From Actinomycetes bacterium (GTDB lineage: Bacteria > Actinomycetota > Aquicultoria > Aquicultorales > Aquicultoraceae): a stretch of 64,000 nucleotides of DNA. A program made the position numbers and the translations under genes. Below the pieces are notes generated by a model. The model did no database searches and was not told the origin of the DNA. It saw only the letters and a list, made by a program, of their open reading frames with translations. Shown here in pieces: positions 35,034 through 44,281 of this stretch. Each line of letters begins with the position of its first letter. The first letter of the stretch is position 1. The stretch lies in the NCBI GenBank assembly GCA_021794835.1, contig JAJYQA010000036.1, forward strand, positions 1 to 64,000, read 5' to 3'.

Positions 35034-35651
35034 TTACTCTTTGATCCTAACCTTCTTGCCCTCTATCTCTAGCTTTCCTTCACAGTAGAGCTTGATTGCC
35101 CTGGGATAGATTACATGCTCGACCGCGTGGATGCGCTCGGCGAGGGTGTCCTCAGTGTCTCCCTCTTGGATTGGTACTGCATCTTGCAGAATAATCGGAC
35201 CCTCGTCATAGATATCATTGGCAAAGTGAACGGTAACGCCGGTAACTTTTACGCCATAGTCAAGGGCATCCTTTATGCCGTGCGCCCCGGCAAAGGACGG
35301 CAGAAGTGCCGGGTGGATGTTCATCACCCGGTTTGGATAGGCGTCCAAGACCTCTTTGCCTAAAAGGCGCATGTAGCCTGCCATGACAACAAGCTCCGTA
35401 CCGTACTCTTGTAGTTTATCTAGAACGGCGCGATTGTAAGCTACGTCGTTAGGAAATTTCTCTCGTGCGATATATATCGCCGGGATATTGCAGCTTTTAG
35501 CCCGCTCGAGGCCATAGGCGTCACTCCGGCTACTTATCACAACCGCAACTTGCGCGGGTAGCTCCCCGGCCTCGCATTTGTTGATTATGGCCTGCAGGTT
35601 GGAGCCGCTTCCCGATATTAAGACGCCGAGCTTTACCGGCCGGTTAGACAT
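35034..35651 (-). CDS. purN: Phosphoribosylglycinamide formyltransferase
   Basis: 205 residues. VLISGSGSNLQAII at the start, the catalytic block MNIHPALLPSF with AHG after it, and VTVHFANDIYDEGPII with the active-site Asp. It uses 10-formyl-tetrahydrofolate (third step of purine synthesis). ATG 35651 overlaps the purM stop by 8 bases and has GGGGTGG upstream. Last gene of the purine run. Confidence 0.95.
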   Translation of the reverse strand: MSNRPVKLGVLISGSGSNLQAIINKCEAGELPAQVAVVISSRSDAYGLERAKSCNIPAIYIAREKFPNDVAYNRAVLDKLQEYGTELVVMAGYMRLLGKEVLDAYPNRVMNIHPALLPSFAGAHGIKDALDYGVKVTGVTVHFANDIYDEGPIILQDAVPIQEGDTEDTLAERIHAVEHVIYPRAIKLYCEGKLEIEGKKVRIKE

Positions 35652-36684
35652 ACTTAACCACCCCTTTGCCGGCAACTATCTTGCCGATAATGTAAACCTT
35701 CTCGCCAGCCTGGGTTAACAAATTGATTGCCTCACCCTCATATTTTGAATCGACTACCACAACCATCCCGATACCCATGTTAAAGGTCTGAAGCATCTCG
35801 TCTTGATCGACGGCCCCTTCTTTCGCAATAAACTCAAAGACAGGCAAAACCGGCCACGAGCCAAGTTTTATCTCGGCATCAACGGTCTTGGGCAAGATCC
35901 TGGGGATGTTATGTGTAAGTCCTCCCCCAGTTATATGTGCCAGGCCCTTTACAGGATAATTTCCTATAAGATTTAGGATGCTTTTTGCGTAGATGCGGGT
36001 CGGCTTTAAATACTCCTTACCCAGCGTGTCCCTACTACCCCAATAGGACTTATCTAAGGATAGACCGCCCACCTCAACAAGCTTTCTGGCCAGCGAGTAG
36101 CCGTTTGAATGGAGCCCTGACGAGGCAAGCCCGAGGATTACATCACCTTGGGTAATTACTTCACCGGTGATGATATTTTCTTTGTCCACCACACCAACCG
36201 CAAAGCCGGCGAGGTCGTACTCGCCGGGCAGGTAAAATCCCGGCATCTCGGCGGTCTCGCCGCCAAGTAGGGCACAGCCCGCCTCACGGCACCCCCGCGC
36301 TATCCCCTCAATTACTTGTGCGGTTTTAGCTGGCTCAAGCTTACCGGTTGCAAAGTAATCCAGGAAAAATAAAGGCTCTGCCCCCTGGACTAAGATATCG
36401 TTTACACACATCGCAACCAGGTCGATGCCCACTGTGTTATGGATATCCATCACCTGGGCAACTTTTAGCTTGGTTCCCACGCCATCGGTTCCGGATACCA
36501 AGACCGGCTCGCGAAACTTACTCTTATCCAGCGCAAAAAGCCCGCCAAAACCTCCAATGTCGGTTAAGACGCCGGATGTAAATGTCGAGCGCACTGATTT
36601 CTTTATCAGCTCTACAATCCTTTCGCCGGCTTCAATATCCACACCGGCGCCCTTGTAGGTCAGTCCCTTCTTTATATCAGCCAT
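35644..36684 (-). CDS. purM: Phosphoribosylformylglycinamidine cyclo-ligase
   Basis: 346 residues, normal length. SGTDGVGTKLKVA, the GCALLGGETAEMPGFY block and HITGGGLTHNIPRI are typical of AIR synthetase. It closes the imidazole ring (fifth step). The start overlaps the purF stop (TAATG). Confidence 0.96.
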   Translation of the reverse strand: MADIKKGLTYKGAGVDIEAGERIVELIKKSVRSTFTSGVLTDIGGFGGLFALDKSKFREPVLVSGTDGVGTKLKVAQVMDIHNTVGIDLVAMCVNDILVQGAEPLFFLDYFATGKLEPAKTAQVIEGIARGCREAGCALLGGETAEMPGFYLPGEYDLAGFAVGVVDKENIITGEVITQGDVILGLASSGLHSNGYSLARKLVEVGGLSLDKSYWGSRDTLGKEYLKPTRIYAKSILNLIGNYPVKGLAHITGGGLTHNIPRILPKTVDAEIKLGSWPVLPVFEFIAKEGAVDQDEMLQTFNMGIGMVVVVDSKYEGEAINLLTQAGEKVYIIGKIVAGKGVVKYV

Positions 36685-38135
36685 TAACTATTGGCCTTCT
36701 CCTCTTCAAGTATAAGTTTAGCTACCCTAATGTCTTCAGGTACTTCAATCGGGTACTTGCCATCAAAACAAGCAAGACAGAAGTTTTCGCGCTTGTTCTT
36801 TGTTGCCTTAACCAAGCCCCTTATACTTAGGTAGCCCAGGCTGTCGGCCCCGATAAATTCCCGTATCTCATCGACCTTCTTGTTAGCGGCAATAAGCTGC
36901 TTCTGGTCATCGGTATCAATCCCGTAAAAACACGGCCACTTAACCGGCGGTGAGCTAACGCGTATATGTACCTCTTCTGCGCCGGCCTCCTTTAATATCT
37001 CAATGATCTTCTTACTGGTGTTCCCGCGAACGATTGAGTCATCGACCACCACTACCTTTTTGCCTTCAATTACTTCACAGAGCGGGTTTAGTTTTAATTT
37101 AATTCCGGTCTGGCGGATGGTTTGCGTCGGCTGGATGAATGTGCGCCCGATGTAGCGGTTCTTAACCAACCCCTCGCGGTAAGGTAAGCCTGATGCTTGC
37201 GCATAGCCAATTGCAGACGGCACACCCGAGTCAGGAACGCCGATGACTAAATCCGCCCCCTCACAAGGCTGCTCTTTGGCAAGCTCAGCCCCCATCGCCT
37301 CACGGGCGCTGTAAAGCAGCCGACCGTAAAGTCGGGTGTCGGGCCTTGCGAAATATATAAACTCAAATATGCAAAGCGCTGATTTTTTTGGCTTTACCGC
37401 CTGTATGCTGGTTAGACCGTTCTCGTCAATTACAACAATCTCACCTGGCTTAACGTCTCTAAAGGAGTCCGAGCCTATGATATTAAGGGCACAGCTCTCA
37501 GATGCAACAACGTAGTGGCCGTTAAGTTTGCCGATGGCAAGCGGGCGCACCCCATGTGGATCGCGCACCGCAAATAGCTTTTTTTCGGTAAGTATTACCA
37601 GCGAGTAGGCCCCAAGAAGCTGTTCCATCGTCTTGGCAATTGCATCTTCAATCTTCTTCCCTTTGCCAGCATAGGATGCGATCATTGATGCGATGACCTC
37701 GCTATCGCTCGTTGAGCGGAAGCGAAGACCGTTTTGGCTAAGCTTTGCTCTAAGCTTCTGGGTATTGATAAGGTTACCGTTATGCGCAAGGGCCAAACTT
37801 CCACCTTTAAAGGTTTTATAGATAGGCTGGGCATTTTCCCAGTGGGTTGAACCAGTTGTGGAGTAGCGAGTATGCCCAATTGCGATATCACCCTCTAGAC
37901 TGGCCAGGTTGCGCTCGTTAAAGACCTGGGTTAAAAGACCCATATCCTTGTAGATGATGATGGACTTGTTAGAGTCCACCACCGCAATGCCCGCGCTCTC
38001 CTGACCCCGGTGCTGGAGCGCATGCAAACCAAAGTAGGTGAGCTTGCTCACATCTTCTCCCGGTGCGTAAATACCAAAAACGCCGCAAGCCTCCTCAGGC
38101 TTGTCAGGACGATCGAAATCATCATTGGGATTCAA
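36684..38135 (-). CDS. purF: Amidophosphoribosyltransferase (Fe-S type)
   Basis: 483 residues. A 16-residue propeptide precedes the catalytic Cys17 (EEACGVFGIYAP). The PRPP loop VVVVDDSIVRGNTS is present. Four cysteines that hold a 4Fe-4S cluster in the Bacillus type are visible (ALCIFEF, VKWPCFYG and NFCLAC). It commits PRPP to purines. TTG start behind AAGGAG. Confidence 0.96.
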   Translation of the reverse strand: MNPNDDFDRPDKPEEACGVFGIYAPGEDVSKLTYFGLHALQHRGQESAGIAVVDSNKSIIIYKDMGLLTQVFNERNLASLEGDIAIGHTRYSTTGSTHWENAQPIYKTFKGGSLALAHNGNLINTQKLRAKLSQNGLRFRSTSDSEVIASMIASYAGKGKKIEDAIAKTMEQLLGAYSLVILTEKKLFAVRDPHGVRPLAIGKLNGHYVVASESCALNIIGSDSFRDVKPGEIVVIDENGLTSIQAVKPKKSALCIFEFIYFARPDTRLYGRLLYSAREAMGAELAKEQPCEGADLVIGVPDSGVPSAIGYAQASGLPYREGLVKNRYIGRTFIQPTQTIRQTGIKLKLNPLCEVIEGKKVVVVDDSIVRGNTSKKIIEILKEAGAEEVHIRVSSPPVKWPCFYGIDTDDQKQLIAANKKVDEIREFIGADSLGYLSIRGLVKATKNKRENFCLACFDGKYPIEVPEDIRVAKLILEEEKANS

Positions 38136-38192
38136 AACGGTATGCTCCTTAAGAGATTACTCCAATTCAAAGATACCAAATCTCTTGACCAA

Positions 38193-38987
38193 TTAAAAAT
38201 TCTCTCTTACATAACTTACAGCATTCCTAAACAACGCCAACCCGTCTCCCTCATCGGGCAAATCTTCTCTTGTCCAACGGGGATGTTGAGTGCGTATGAT
38301 ATAGTTTTCGGGGTGCGGCATCATGCCAAAGACACGCCCGGTTTCGTTGCAAATGCCTGCGATATGGGCAATTGAGCCGTTTGGATTTACAGGATACGGG
38401 CCAAACTGCCCATTTTCGTCAACGTATTGAACTACCACCTGGTTGTTCTCCTGTAGGCGATTTAGCACGTCATCGTCGCGCGGGATGAACTTGCCCTCGC
38501 CGTGACAAATCGGTACGTAGATAAGTTTTTCAATCCCTCGCGTAAAAACGCATTTTGAATTGGGGTTTATTTTTAGATGAACCCAGCGGTCCTCAAATTT
38601 TCCGGAATCATTGTAGGTTAGGGTTACGTCTTGTTTTAGGTAGTTACCATCAAAGCCAGGTAAAATCCCCAGTTTTGCCATCACCTGAAAACCGTTGCAG
38701 ACTCCTAGGACCAGCTTGCCGTCGGCAATAAACTGCAAAAGGTCATCTTTCAGCTTATATTTTAGCTTGTTGGCCAGAACTTTTCCGCTTGCAATATCAT
38801 CGCCAAATGAAAAACCGCCCGGAAGCATTAAAATCTGGTAGTCTTTAAGTTTCTTCCGCCCGTCGGCGATATCGTTTATATGCACGCGCTCAGCATCAGC
38901 CCCAGCTAAGCGAAACGCATCCTCGGCGTCTTTGTCACGGTTTATTCCCGCAGCTAAAAGCACTAATACTTTAGGTTTTTCGCTCAA
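38193..38987 (-). CDS. purQ: FGAM synthase glutaminase subunit PurQ
   Basis: 264 residues. Class I glutaminase with LMLPGGFSFGDDIASGK, the catalytic Cys in LGVCNGFQVM, and MPHPEN near the end. It feeds ammonia to PurL. It is of the longer PurQ type (short forms have ~225 residues). TTG 38987 is chosen because AGGTGG lies 7 bases upstream; GTG codons at 38999/38996 are possible. Confidence 0.93.
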   Translation of the reverse strand: MSEKPKVLVLLAAGINRDKDAEDAFRLAGADAERVHINDIADGRKKLKDYQILMLPGGFSFGDDIASGKVLANKLKYKLKDDLLQFIADGKLVLGVCNGFQVMAKLGILPGFDGNYLKQDVTLTYNDSGKFEDRWVHLKINPNSKCVFTRGIEKLIYVPICHGEGKFIPRDDDVLNRLQENNQVVVQYVDENGQFGPYPVNPNGSIAHIAGICNETGRVFGMMPHPENYIIRTQHPRWTREDLPDEGDGLALFRNAVSYVRENF

Positions 38988-38992
38988 ACTTA

Positions 38993-41953
38993 TCACCACC
39001 TAAGAGGCCTCTGCCAGGCCTCTTTAAGCTTATCCATATCTATATCTATGGTGGGCTTTCCATCTTTTCCGATTGCAATAAACTTGCTATCTGCTATTAC
39101 CTCTCCTACCTGGGCAAATGCACAATCAGCCAATGTGGTCTCAAAGAATTGCGCTTTTTGGGGATTTACCGTTACCACAAACCGGCTATTAGATTCAGAG
39201 AAGAGGACTTTGGCATCATCCATTTCTCCTGCTACCGGCACTCTGCCAAGTTCAAGGCGTACGCCCAAGGCACCGGCAAAGGCGGACTCTGCCGCCGCTA
39301 CCGCAATACCGCCCTCGGAGCAGTCGTGACATGATGCCACCAACCCACCTTGAATTGCCTCGTGAAGAGCCCGGTAGAGCTTTAGGGCATTCTCAACATC
39401 CACTTTAGGCACCTGGCTGCCCTTAGACCCACTTATCATATAATAGTGCGAACCCCCAAGCTCAGCAAAGGTTTGGCCAAGCACGTATACTATATCACCT
39501 GCAGTTTTTGCATCCATAGTAACCGCACGCTCGACGTCAGGGACGACGCCTATTGCCGAGATTAGAAGGGTAGGCGGAATTGCGATTGTTTTATTCTCAA
39601 GACGGTATTCGTTATGGAAGCTATCCTTGCCCGAGATAAACGGTGTACCAAGACCCACCGCAACGTCATAGCAGCCTTTGGCAGCGCGAACCAGCTGGGC
39701 GAGCTTATGGTCGCCATCCGAGTTTGCCGCAGAGTGAATCGGGTTTCCCCAGCAAAAGTTATCCAAAATTGCAATTCTGTCGGGGTCGCCACCCACCGCG
39801 ACGATGTTTCTTATTGCCTCATCGATTGCCGAGGCCGCCATCCAGTAGGTGTCAATTTCACCGTATTTGGGGTTAATGCCGTTTGATACTGCAATACCGC
39901 GCTTGGAGTCAACCAATGGCCGGATGACTGAGGCATCAGATGGCCCGTCGTTTTTCATTCCAACCAGGGGCTTTACAACACTTGCTCCTTGAACCTCGTG
40001 GTCATATTGGCGAATAACCCACTCCTTGGAGCAGACATTAAAGCTGGCAAGAATTTTAATAAGCGAGCCACTTAAATCGTCTTTGACCTGAGGCTCGGGC
40101 TCGGGGCTGGGCCGCCAGTTGGCGACAAGTCTTAAGCCCGGGAGCCCCTCGTGGACAAATTCTAAGTCGAGATATAAGACAGTCCTGCCGTCGTATTTTA
40201 CCTGGACTTTGCCAGAATCGGTAAAGACTCCGATGACCGTTGCCTCAACGTCTCGCCGGCGGCATAGGTCCAAAAACTCAGCTATCTTTTCTGGCGGCAC
40301 CGCCACCGTCATCCTCTCCTGCGACTCAGAAACCCATAGCTCCCAGGGCTGCAAGCCCGGATATTTAGTTGGGGCTTTTTCCAAGTCAACCTCGCAGCCG
40401 CCGGAGAATTCGCTCATCTCGCCGACGGATGAGGAAAGTCCGCCCGCCCCATTATCGGTTATCGCGTTATATAGCCCGGCTTCCCTCGCCTCTTTTAAGG
40501 CATCCTGCATCTTGCGCTGTACAATAGGAGCACCGATTTGCACCGCGGCAGATGAGGTTTCCTCATCCAAAGCCACCGAGGAGAAGGTTGCGCCGTGGAT
40601 GCCGTCTTTTCCAATACGCCCGCCGACCATAACAACCAGATCGCCGGGATTTACGGTTTTTATATGCGATGGTTTGCCGGCAATTTCCTTTTTGATGAGG
40701 CCACCGGTCCCGCAGTAGACCAGTGGATTGTAAACGTAGGCCTCATCAAAAAGAATAGCGCCGTTTACCGTAGGAATTCCAATTTTGTTTCCGCCATCCT
40801 CTACTCCTTTTCTAACACCGCGGAAGATGCGTTTAGGATGAAGCACGGAAGAGGGAAGTTTATCGTAGTCAAAATCCGGCGGTCCAAAACAAAAGATATC
40901 GGTGTTAAAGATAAGATCCGCCCCCAGCCCTGTCCCCATGGGGTCGCGGTTTACCCCGACAATACCGGTTACTGCACCGCCGTACGGGTCGAGTGCCGAG
41001 GGATGGTTGTGCGTCTCGACCTTAAATACCATGTTATGCACGTCGTCAAATTCTACCACCCCAGCGTTATCCGCAAAAACGGATACCAGCCAGTCTTTTT
41101 CTTTTCCGATCTCCTCGGTTGCCTTTCTGATATATGTTTTAAAGAGGCTATCTATTTCTTCAGTTTGTCCGTCTTCGGAGTAGGTGATCTTCGCGTTAAA
41201 TATCTTGTGCTTGCAGTGCTCCGACCAGGTCTGCGCAAGCATCTCAAGCTCAATATCGGTTGGCCGCGGCCCGAGGCCGACTTTCTCGCGCTCGGCAAGA
41301 ACCCGCGGGTCTTTAAAGTAGTTGCGAATTAGGCGCATCTCTTCTAGATTGAGTGAGAGCACGCCTTTGCGGCTTATCTCCATAAGCTCATCGTCGGAAA
41401 CATCTAGATCTGCTTCAGCAACCGTTGGTTTAAAATCCGGTAGCTCTGTACGGGCGGCGATTTTTTTAGCAGTGGATATGATATCTTCGCCGTCCCGCCA
41501 TATCTGGTATCTTTCAATAATCGGGTTGGCAAGCAGACCTAAGCAGATTTTCTCGGCCTCAGCCTGCGAGACATCTCCAACTAAGAGATAGAGCTTTGAA
41601 GTATGAACTGATTCAGCTGGCGAGAATTTGATTCCAAGAAGGTCCTCGATTCCCTCAACAGTGGTTGCGCCCGCATTATCGGTAACGCCGGGCTTGAAAC
41701 CAACCTCGATTGCCACTGCGAAGGGGCGATCAAACCCCTCATTTATTTTATATTCCTGGGTTATGGGATCGGTAAGTAAATCGCGGGCTACCGTCTCAAT
41801 CTGTTCCTGGGTAAGGTTAGCATTTATTGTGTAGACATTTATAACTTGGACGGAGTCGGCATCAACCCGAAGGTCCTCGATGATTTGCCTTCTAACGGAG
41901 TTCCCCTGGGCATCGGTAACCCCGGTCTTTAGCGCGACTTCAACTCGCCACAT
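38993..41953 (-). CDS. purL: FGAM synthase PurL with two fused N-terminal PurS domains
   Basis: 986 residues. Residues 1-70 (VEVALKTGVTDAQGNSVRRQ) and 77-151 (VAIEVGFKPGVTDNAGATTV) are two homologous PurS-like units, each ending in IxxYxI. From about 190 the protein is a normal small PurL (GPRPTDIELEMLAQTWSEHC, KVETHNHPSALDPYGGA, SESQERM). Small PurL normally needs a separate PurS dimer; here both copies are in the chain, and no purS gene is present. Large E. coli-type PurL carries a PurS-like N-terminus too, but also PurQ at its end; here PurQ is separate. The start abuts the purC stop. Confidence 0.95.
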   Translation of the reverse strand: MWRVEVALKTGVTDAQGNSVRRQIIEDLRVDADSVQVINVYTINANLTQEQIETVARDLLTDPITQEYKINEGFDRPFAVAIEVGFKPGVTDNAGATTVEGIEDLLGIKFSPAESVHTSKLYLLVGDVSQAEAEKICLGLLANPIIERYQIWRDGEDIISTAKKIAARTELPDFKPTVAEADLDVSDDELMEISRKGVLSLNLEEMRLIRNYFKDPRVLAEREKVGLGPRPTDIELEMLAQTWSEHCKHKIFNAKITYSEDGQTEEIDSLFKTYIRKATEEIGKEKDWLVSVFADNAGVVEFDDVHNMVFKVETHNHPSALDPYGGAVTGIVGVNRDPMGTGLGADLIFNTDIFCFGPPDFDYDKLPSSVLHPKRIFRGVRKGVEDGGNKIGIPTVNGAILFDEAYVYNPLVYCGTGGLIKKEIAGKPSHIKTVNPGDLVVMVGGRIGKDGIHGATFSSVALDEETSSAAVQIGAPIVQRKMQDALKEAREAGLYNAITDNGAGGLSSSVGEMSEFSGGCEVDLEKAPTKYPGLQPWELWVSESQERMTVAVPPEKIAEFLDLCRRRDVEATVIGVFTDSGKVQVKYDGRTVLYLDLEFVHEGLPGLRLVANWRPSPEPEPQVKDDLSGSLIKILASFNVCSKEWVIRQYDHEVQGASVVKPLVGMKNDGPSDASVIRPLVDSKRGIAVSNGINPKYGEIDTYWMAASAIDEAIRNIVAVGGDPDRIAILDNFCWGNPIHSAANSDGDHKLAQLVRAAKGCYDVAVGLGTPFISGKDSFHNEYRLENKTIAIPPTLLISAIGVVPDVERAVTMDAKTAGDIVYVLGQTFAELGGSHYYMISGSKGSQVPKVDVENALKLYRALHEAIQGGLVASCHDCSEGGIAVAAAESAFAGALGVRLELGRVPVAGEMDDAKVLFSESNSRFVVTVNPQKAQFFETTLADCAFAQVGEVIADSKFIAIGKDGKPTIDIDMDKLKEAWQRPLRW

Positions 41954-42685
41954 CTAGAAGCTGCCGACCTCCTTGTCGCTTCCTTTTACTCGGCTTAAAA
42001 CTTCCTGGTAGGCTTCCTCAACTTTTCCAAGGTCTCTTCTAAAACGGTCCTTATCCATCCTTTCGCCGGTTGCTTTATCCCAAAAGCGACAGGTATCCGG
42101 CGAGATCTCGTCGCCGAGGAAAAGGCGGCCATCCCTCAATCCAAACTCAAGCTTAAAGTCGACCAGCATTAGGCCAAGTTTGTCGAAGAAACGGCGTAAG
42201 ATATCATTTACCTTAAGACCGGTCTCTCTCATCTCCTGGACCTGCTCTTTCGTTGCCGCTGCAAGCTCTTCGATGTGGTCGTCGTTTATGAAGGGGTCGC
42301 CCAGGTCGTCTTTTTTGTAGTAAAACTCAACAATTGCCTTTTTTAGGGGTGTGCCCTCTTCATAGCCAATCCGCTTGGCAAGGCTCCCTGCGACAACGTT
42401 TCGCACAACGACTTCGACAGCCAGCATATCGAGGCGGTCGGTAAGCATATTTCTACCGTCCAGCAATTTTCTAAAATGGGTTCTTACACCCTGGTTTTCA
42501 AGAAGTGTAAAAAGGGCCGCAGAAACTTGAGCGTTTACCGAACCCTTACCTAAAATCTGGCCCTTCTTTTTGCCGTCAAAAGCGGTTGCATCATCCTTAA
42601 ACTCGTGGATGATTGCCTCCGGATCATCAGTCGTAAAAACTCTTTTTGCTTTTCCTTCGTAGATTTGATCTAGCTTTTGAACCAC
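41954..42685 (-). CDS. purC: SAICAR synthetase
   Basis: 243 residues. YEGKAKRVFTTDDPEAIIHEF, VNAQVSAALF, MLAVEVVVRNVVAGSLAKR and the SPDTCRFWD block are diagnostic. It adds aspartate to CAIR. GTG behind GAGGAGG. The genes for purE, purK and purH are not in the window. Confidence 0.96.
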   Translation of the reverse strand: MVQKLDQIYEGKAKRVFTTDDPEAIIHEFKDDATAFDGKKKGQILGKGSVNAQVSAALFTLLENQGVRTHFRKLLDGRNMLTDRLDMLAVEVVVRNVVAGSLAKRIGYEEGTPLKKAIVEFYYKKDDLGDPFINDDHIEELAAATKEQVQEMRETGLKVNDILRRFFDKLGLMLVDFKLEFGLRDGRLFLGDEISPDTCRFWDKATGERMDKDRFRRDLGKVEEAYQEVLSRVKGSDKEVGSF

Positions 42686-42702
42686 TTGGCCTCCTCTATT
42701 CA

Positions 42703-42800
42703 GAAACTAGAGACAAGAAATCAGAGAACAGATAATTAGGGTCTAGAATGTAAAAGCATTCATATCTTGTTTCTTGTCTCTGAATTGCCTGATAAATCAG
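42703..42800. repeat. Imperfect inverted word repeat between purB and purC
   Basis: The left arm CAGAAACTAGAGACAAGAAA with TCAGAGAACAG is mirrored by TCTTGTTTCTTGTCTCTGAA (42763-42783). GGGTCTAGAATG lies between, and TTGCCTGATAAATCAGGCAA (42785-42804) forms a second hairpin. It is closely related to the patch at 6676-6830. Confidence 0.65.
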
Positions 42801-42906
42801 GCAACTACATTTCCTTAAAATGGGTTATCTGCAATCTCATATTAACCGAAAGTAATAGGTTTTACAAATTAATTTCTCATTGCATGTCAGCTCAGATCCC
42901 CGAATC

Positions 42907-44208
42907 CTAATCATTTAGTTTTGCCAGTCGATCGAAAATCACGCCGACATTTCGTAAGAAGTATTTAACATCAAAAAGCTCGTCCAACTCTTCTTCGCTC
43001 AGGTAATGCATGACATCGGAATCGGTTTTCAGAAGTGTTTTAAGCTCGCCCCCACCTTGCCAGGTTGCCATAGTATTTCGCTGGACCAGCTCGTAGGCGT
43101 ACTCCCTGGTTATCCCTTTCTCAACAAGAGCAAGTAGAACGCGCGATGAGAAGACCAGACCACCGGTTCTTTCAAGATTCTTTTGCATATTCTCCGGGTA
43201 GACCAGAAGTCCCTTAAGAAGCCACTTAAGTTTGTTTAGCATATAATCGAGAAGGATTGTGCTGTCCGGGATGATCACGCGCTCAACCGAGGAATGCGAG
43301 ATGTCACGCTCGTGCCAAAGTGCAACGTTCTCGAAGGCAACTTGGGCGTTCGATCTTAAGATTCTTGCCATTCCGGTTAGTCTTTCCCCGACGATTGGAT
43401 TTCGCTTATGCGGCATCGCCGATGATCCTTTTTGCCCTTCAGCAAAAGGCTCTTCGACTTCCCTAGTGTCGGTCTTCTGAAGACCTCTCAGCTCGGTAGC
43501 AATTTTCTCTATCGTTGCGGCACACACCGCAAGTGTCGACATGTACTCGGCATGGCGGTCGCGCTGCAATACTTGCGTTGATATTGGAGCCGGCTTTAGG
43601 CCAAGTTTTTTGCAGACATACTCCTCAACCCACGGGTCGATATTTGAATAGGTGCCGACCGCACCGGAGAGTTTACCAACTGAAATAACCGCTTTGGCGC
43701 GCTCAAGACGATTTAAGTTCCTATGCATCTCAAACGCCCAGTTGGCAAACTTTAGGCCAAAACTCATTGGCTCGGCATGGACGCCGTGCGTGCGGCCTAC
43801 GCTGACAGTATCTTTATATTCAAAAGCCTTGGCCTTTAGGATACCGATGATATCTCTTATATCCTCAATGAGAATATCGACGGCCTCCTTCATCTGAATC
43901 GCCAGGCCGGTATCGACAACGTCGGATGACGTCAGCCCGTAGTGAATATAGCGCGAGGCGGGCCCGACGTTCTCGGCAACGTTGGTTAGAAAAGCGATGA
44001 CATCGTGGTGTGTCTCGGCCTCAATTGCCTCAATGCGATCTACGCTAAACGACGCCTTAGCCTTTATTTCCTCAAGGGCATCTTGGGGCACCACGCCAAG
44101 CTTAACGTGAGCTTCAGTGGCGAGGATTTCTATCTCCAGCCATTTACTGAATTTGTTCTCAAGCTCCCAAATTGCCCCCATCCGGGGTAGTGTATACCTT
44201 TCAATCAT
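42907..44208 (-). CDS. purB: Adenylosuccinate lyase
   Basis: 433 residues. The superfamily signature GSSAMPHKRNP is present, with HYGLTSSDVVDT and GRTHGVHAEPMSFG. It acts twice in purine synthesis (SAICAR and adenylosuccinate cleavage). ATG 44208 follows AGAGGAC at a normal distance, better than TTG 44214. Confidence 0.96.
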   Translation of the reverse strand: MIERYTLPRMGAIWELENKFSKWLEIEILATEAHVKLGVVPQDALEEIKAKASFSVDRIEAIEAETHHDVIAFLTNVAENVGPASRYIHYGLTSSDVVDTGLAIQMKEAVDILIEDIRDIIGILKAKAFEYKDTVSVGRTHGVHAEPMSFGLKFANWAFEMHRNLNRLERAKAVISVGKLSGAVGTYSNIDPWVEEYVCKKLGLKPAPISTQVLQRDRHAEYMSTLAVCAATIEKIATELRGLQKTDTREVEEPFAEGQKGSSAMPHKRNPIVGERLTGMARILRSNAQVAFENVALWHERDISHSSVERVIIPDSTILLDYMLNKLKWLLKGLLVYPENMQKNLERTGGLVFSSRVLLALVEKGITREYAYELVQRNTMATWQGGGELKTLLKTDSDVMHYLSEEELDELFDVKYFLRNVGVIFDRLAKLND

Positions 44209-44230
44209 TCGCAAGTCCTCTTTCTTTATT

Positions 44231-44281
44231 AGGGCCCTGGTCCTTGGACCTTAATTTATTCCGGTTCACCGGTTAACCGGT
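44231..44281. repeat. Intergenic word-repeat patch
   Basis: CCCTGGTCCTTGGACC is followed by TTCCGGTTCACCGGTTAACC, then GGTTATT. Each is a near-palindrome made of repeated words. Related words: 1927, 2843, 51639, 63322. Confidence 0.55.

Noticed and set aside
40119-40718. 199-codon open frame antisense to purL
   Set aside because: It lies wholly inside a well-defined gene; its composition (Ser/Pro/Thr-rich) is that of a reverse frame and it has no ribosome site or family match.
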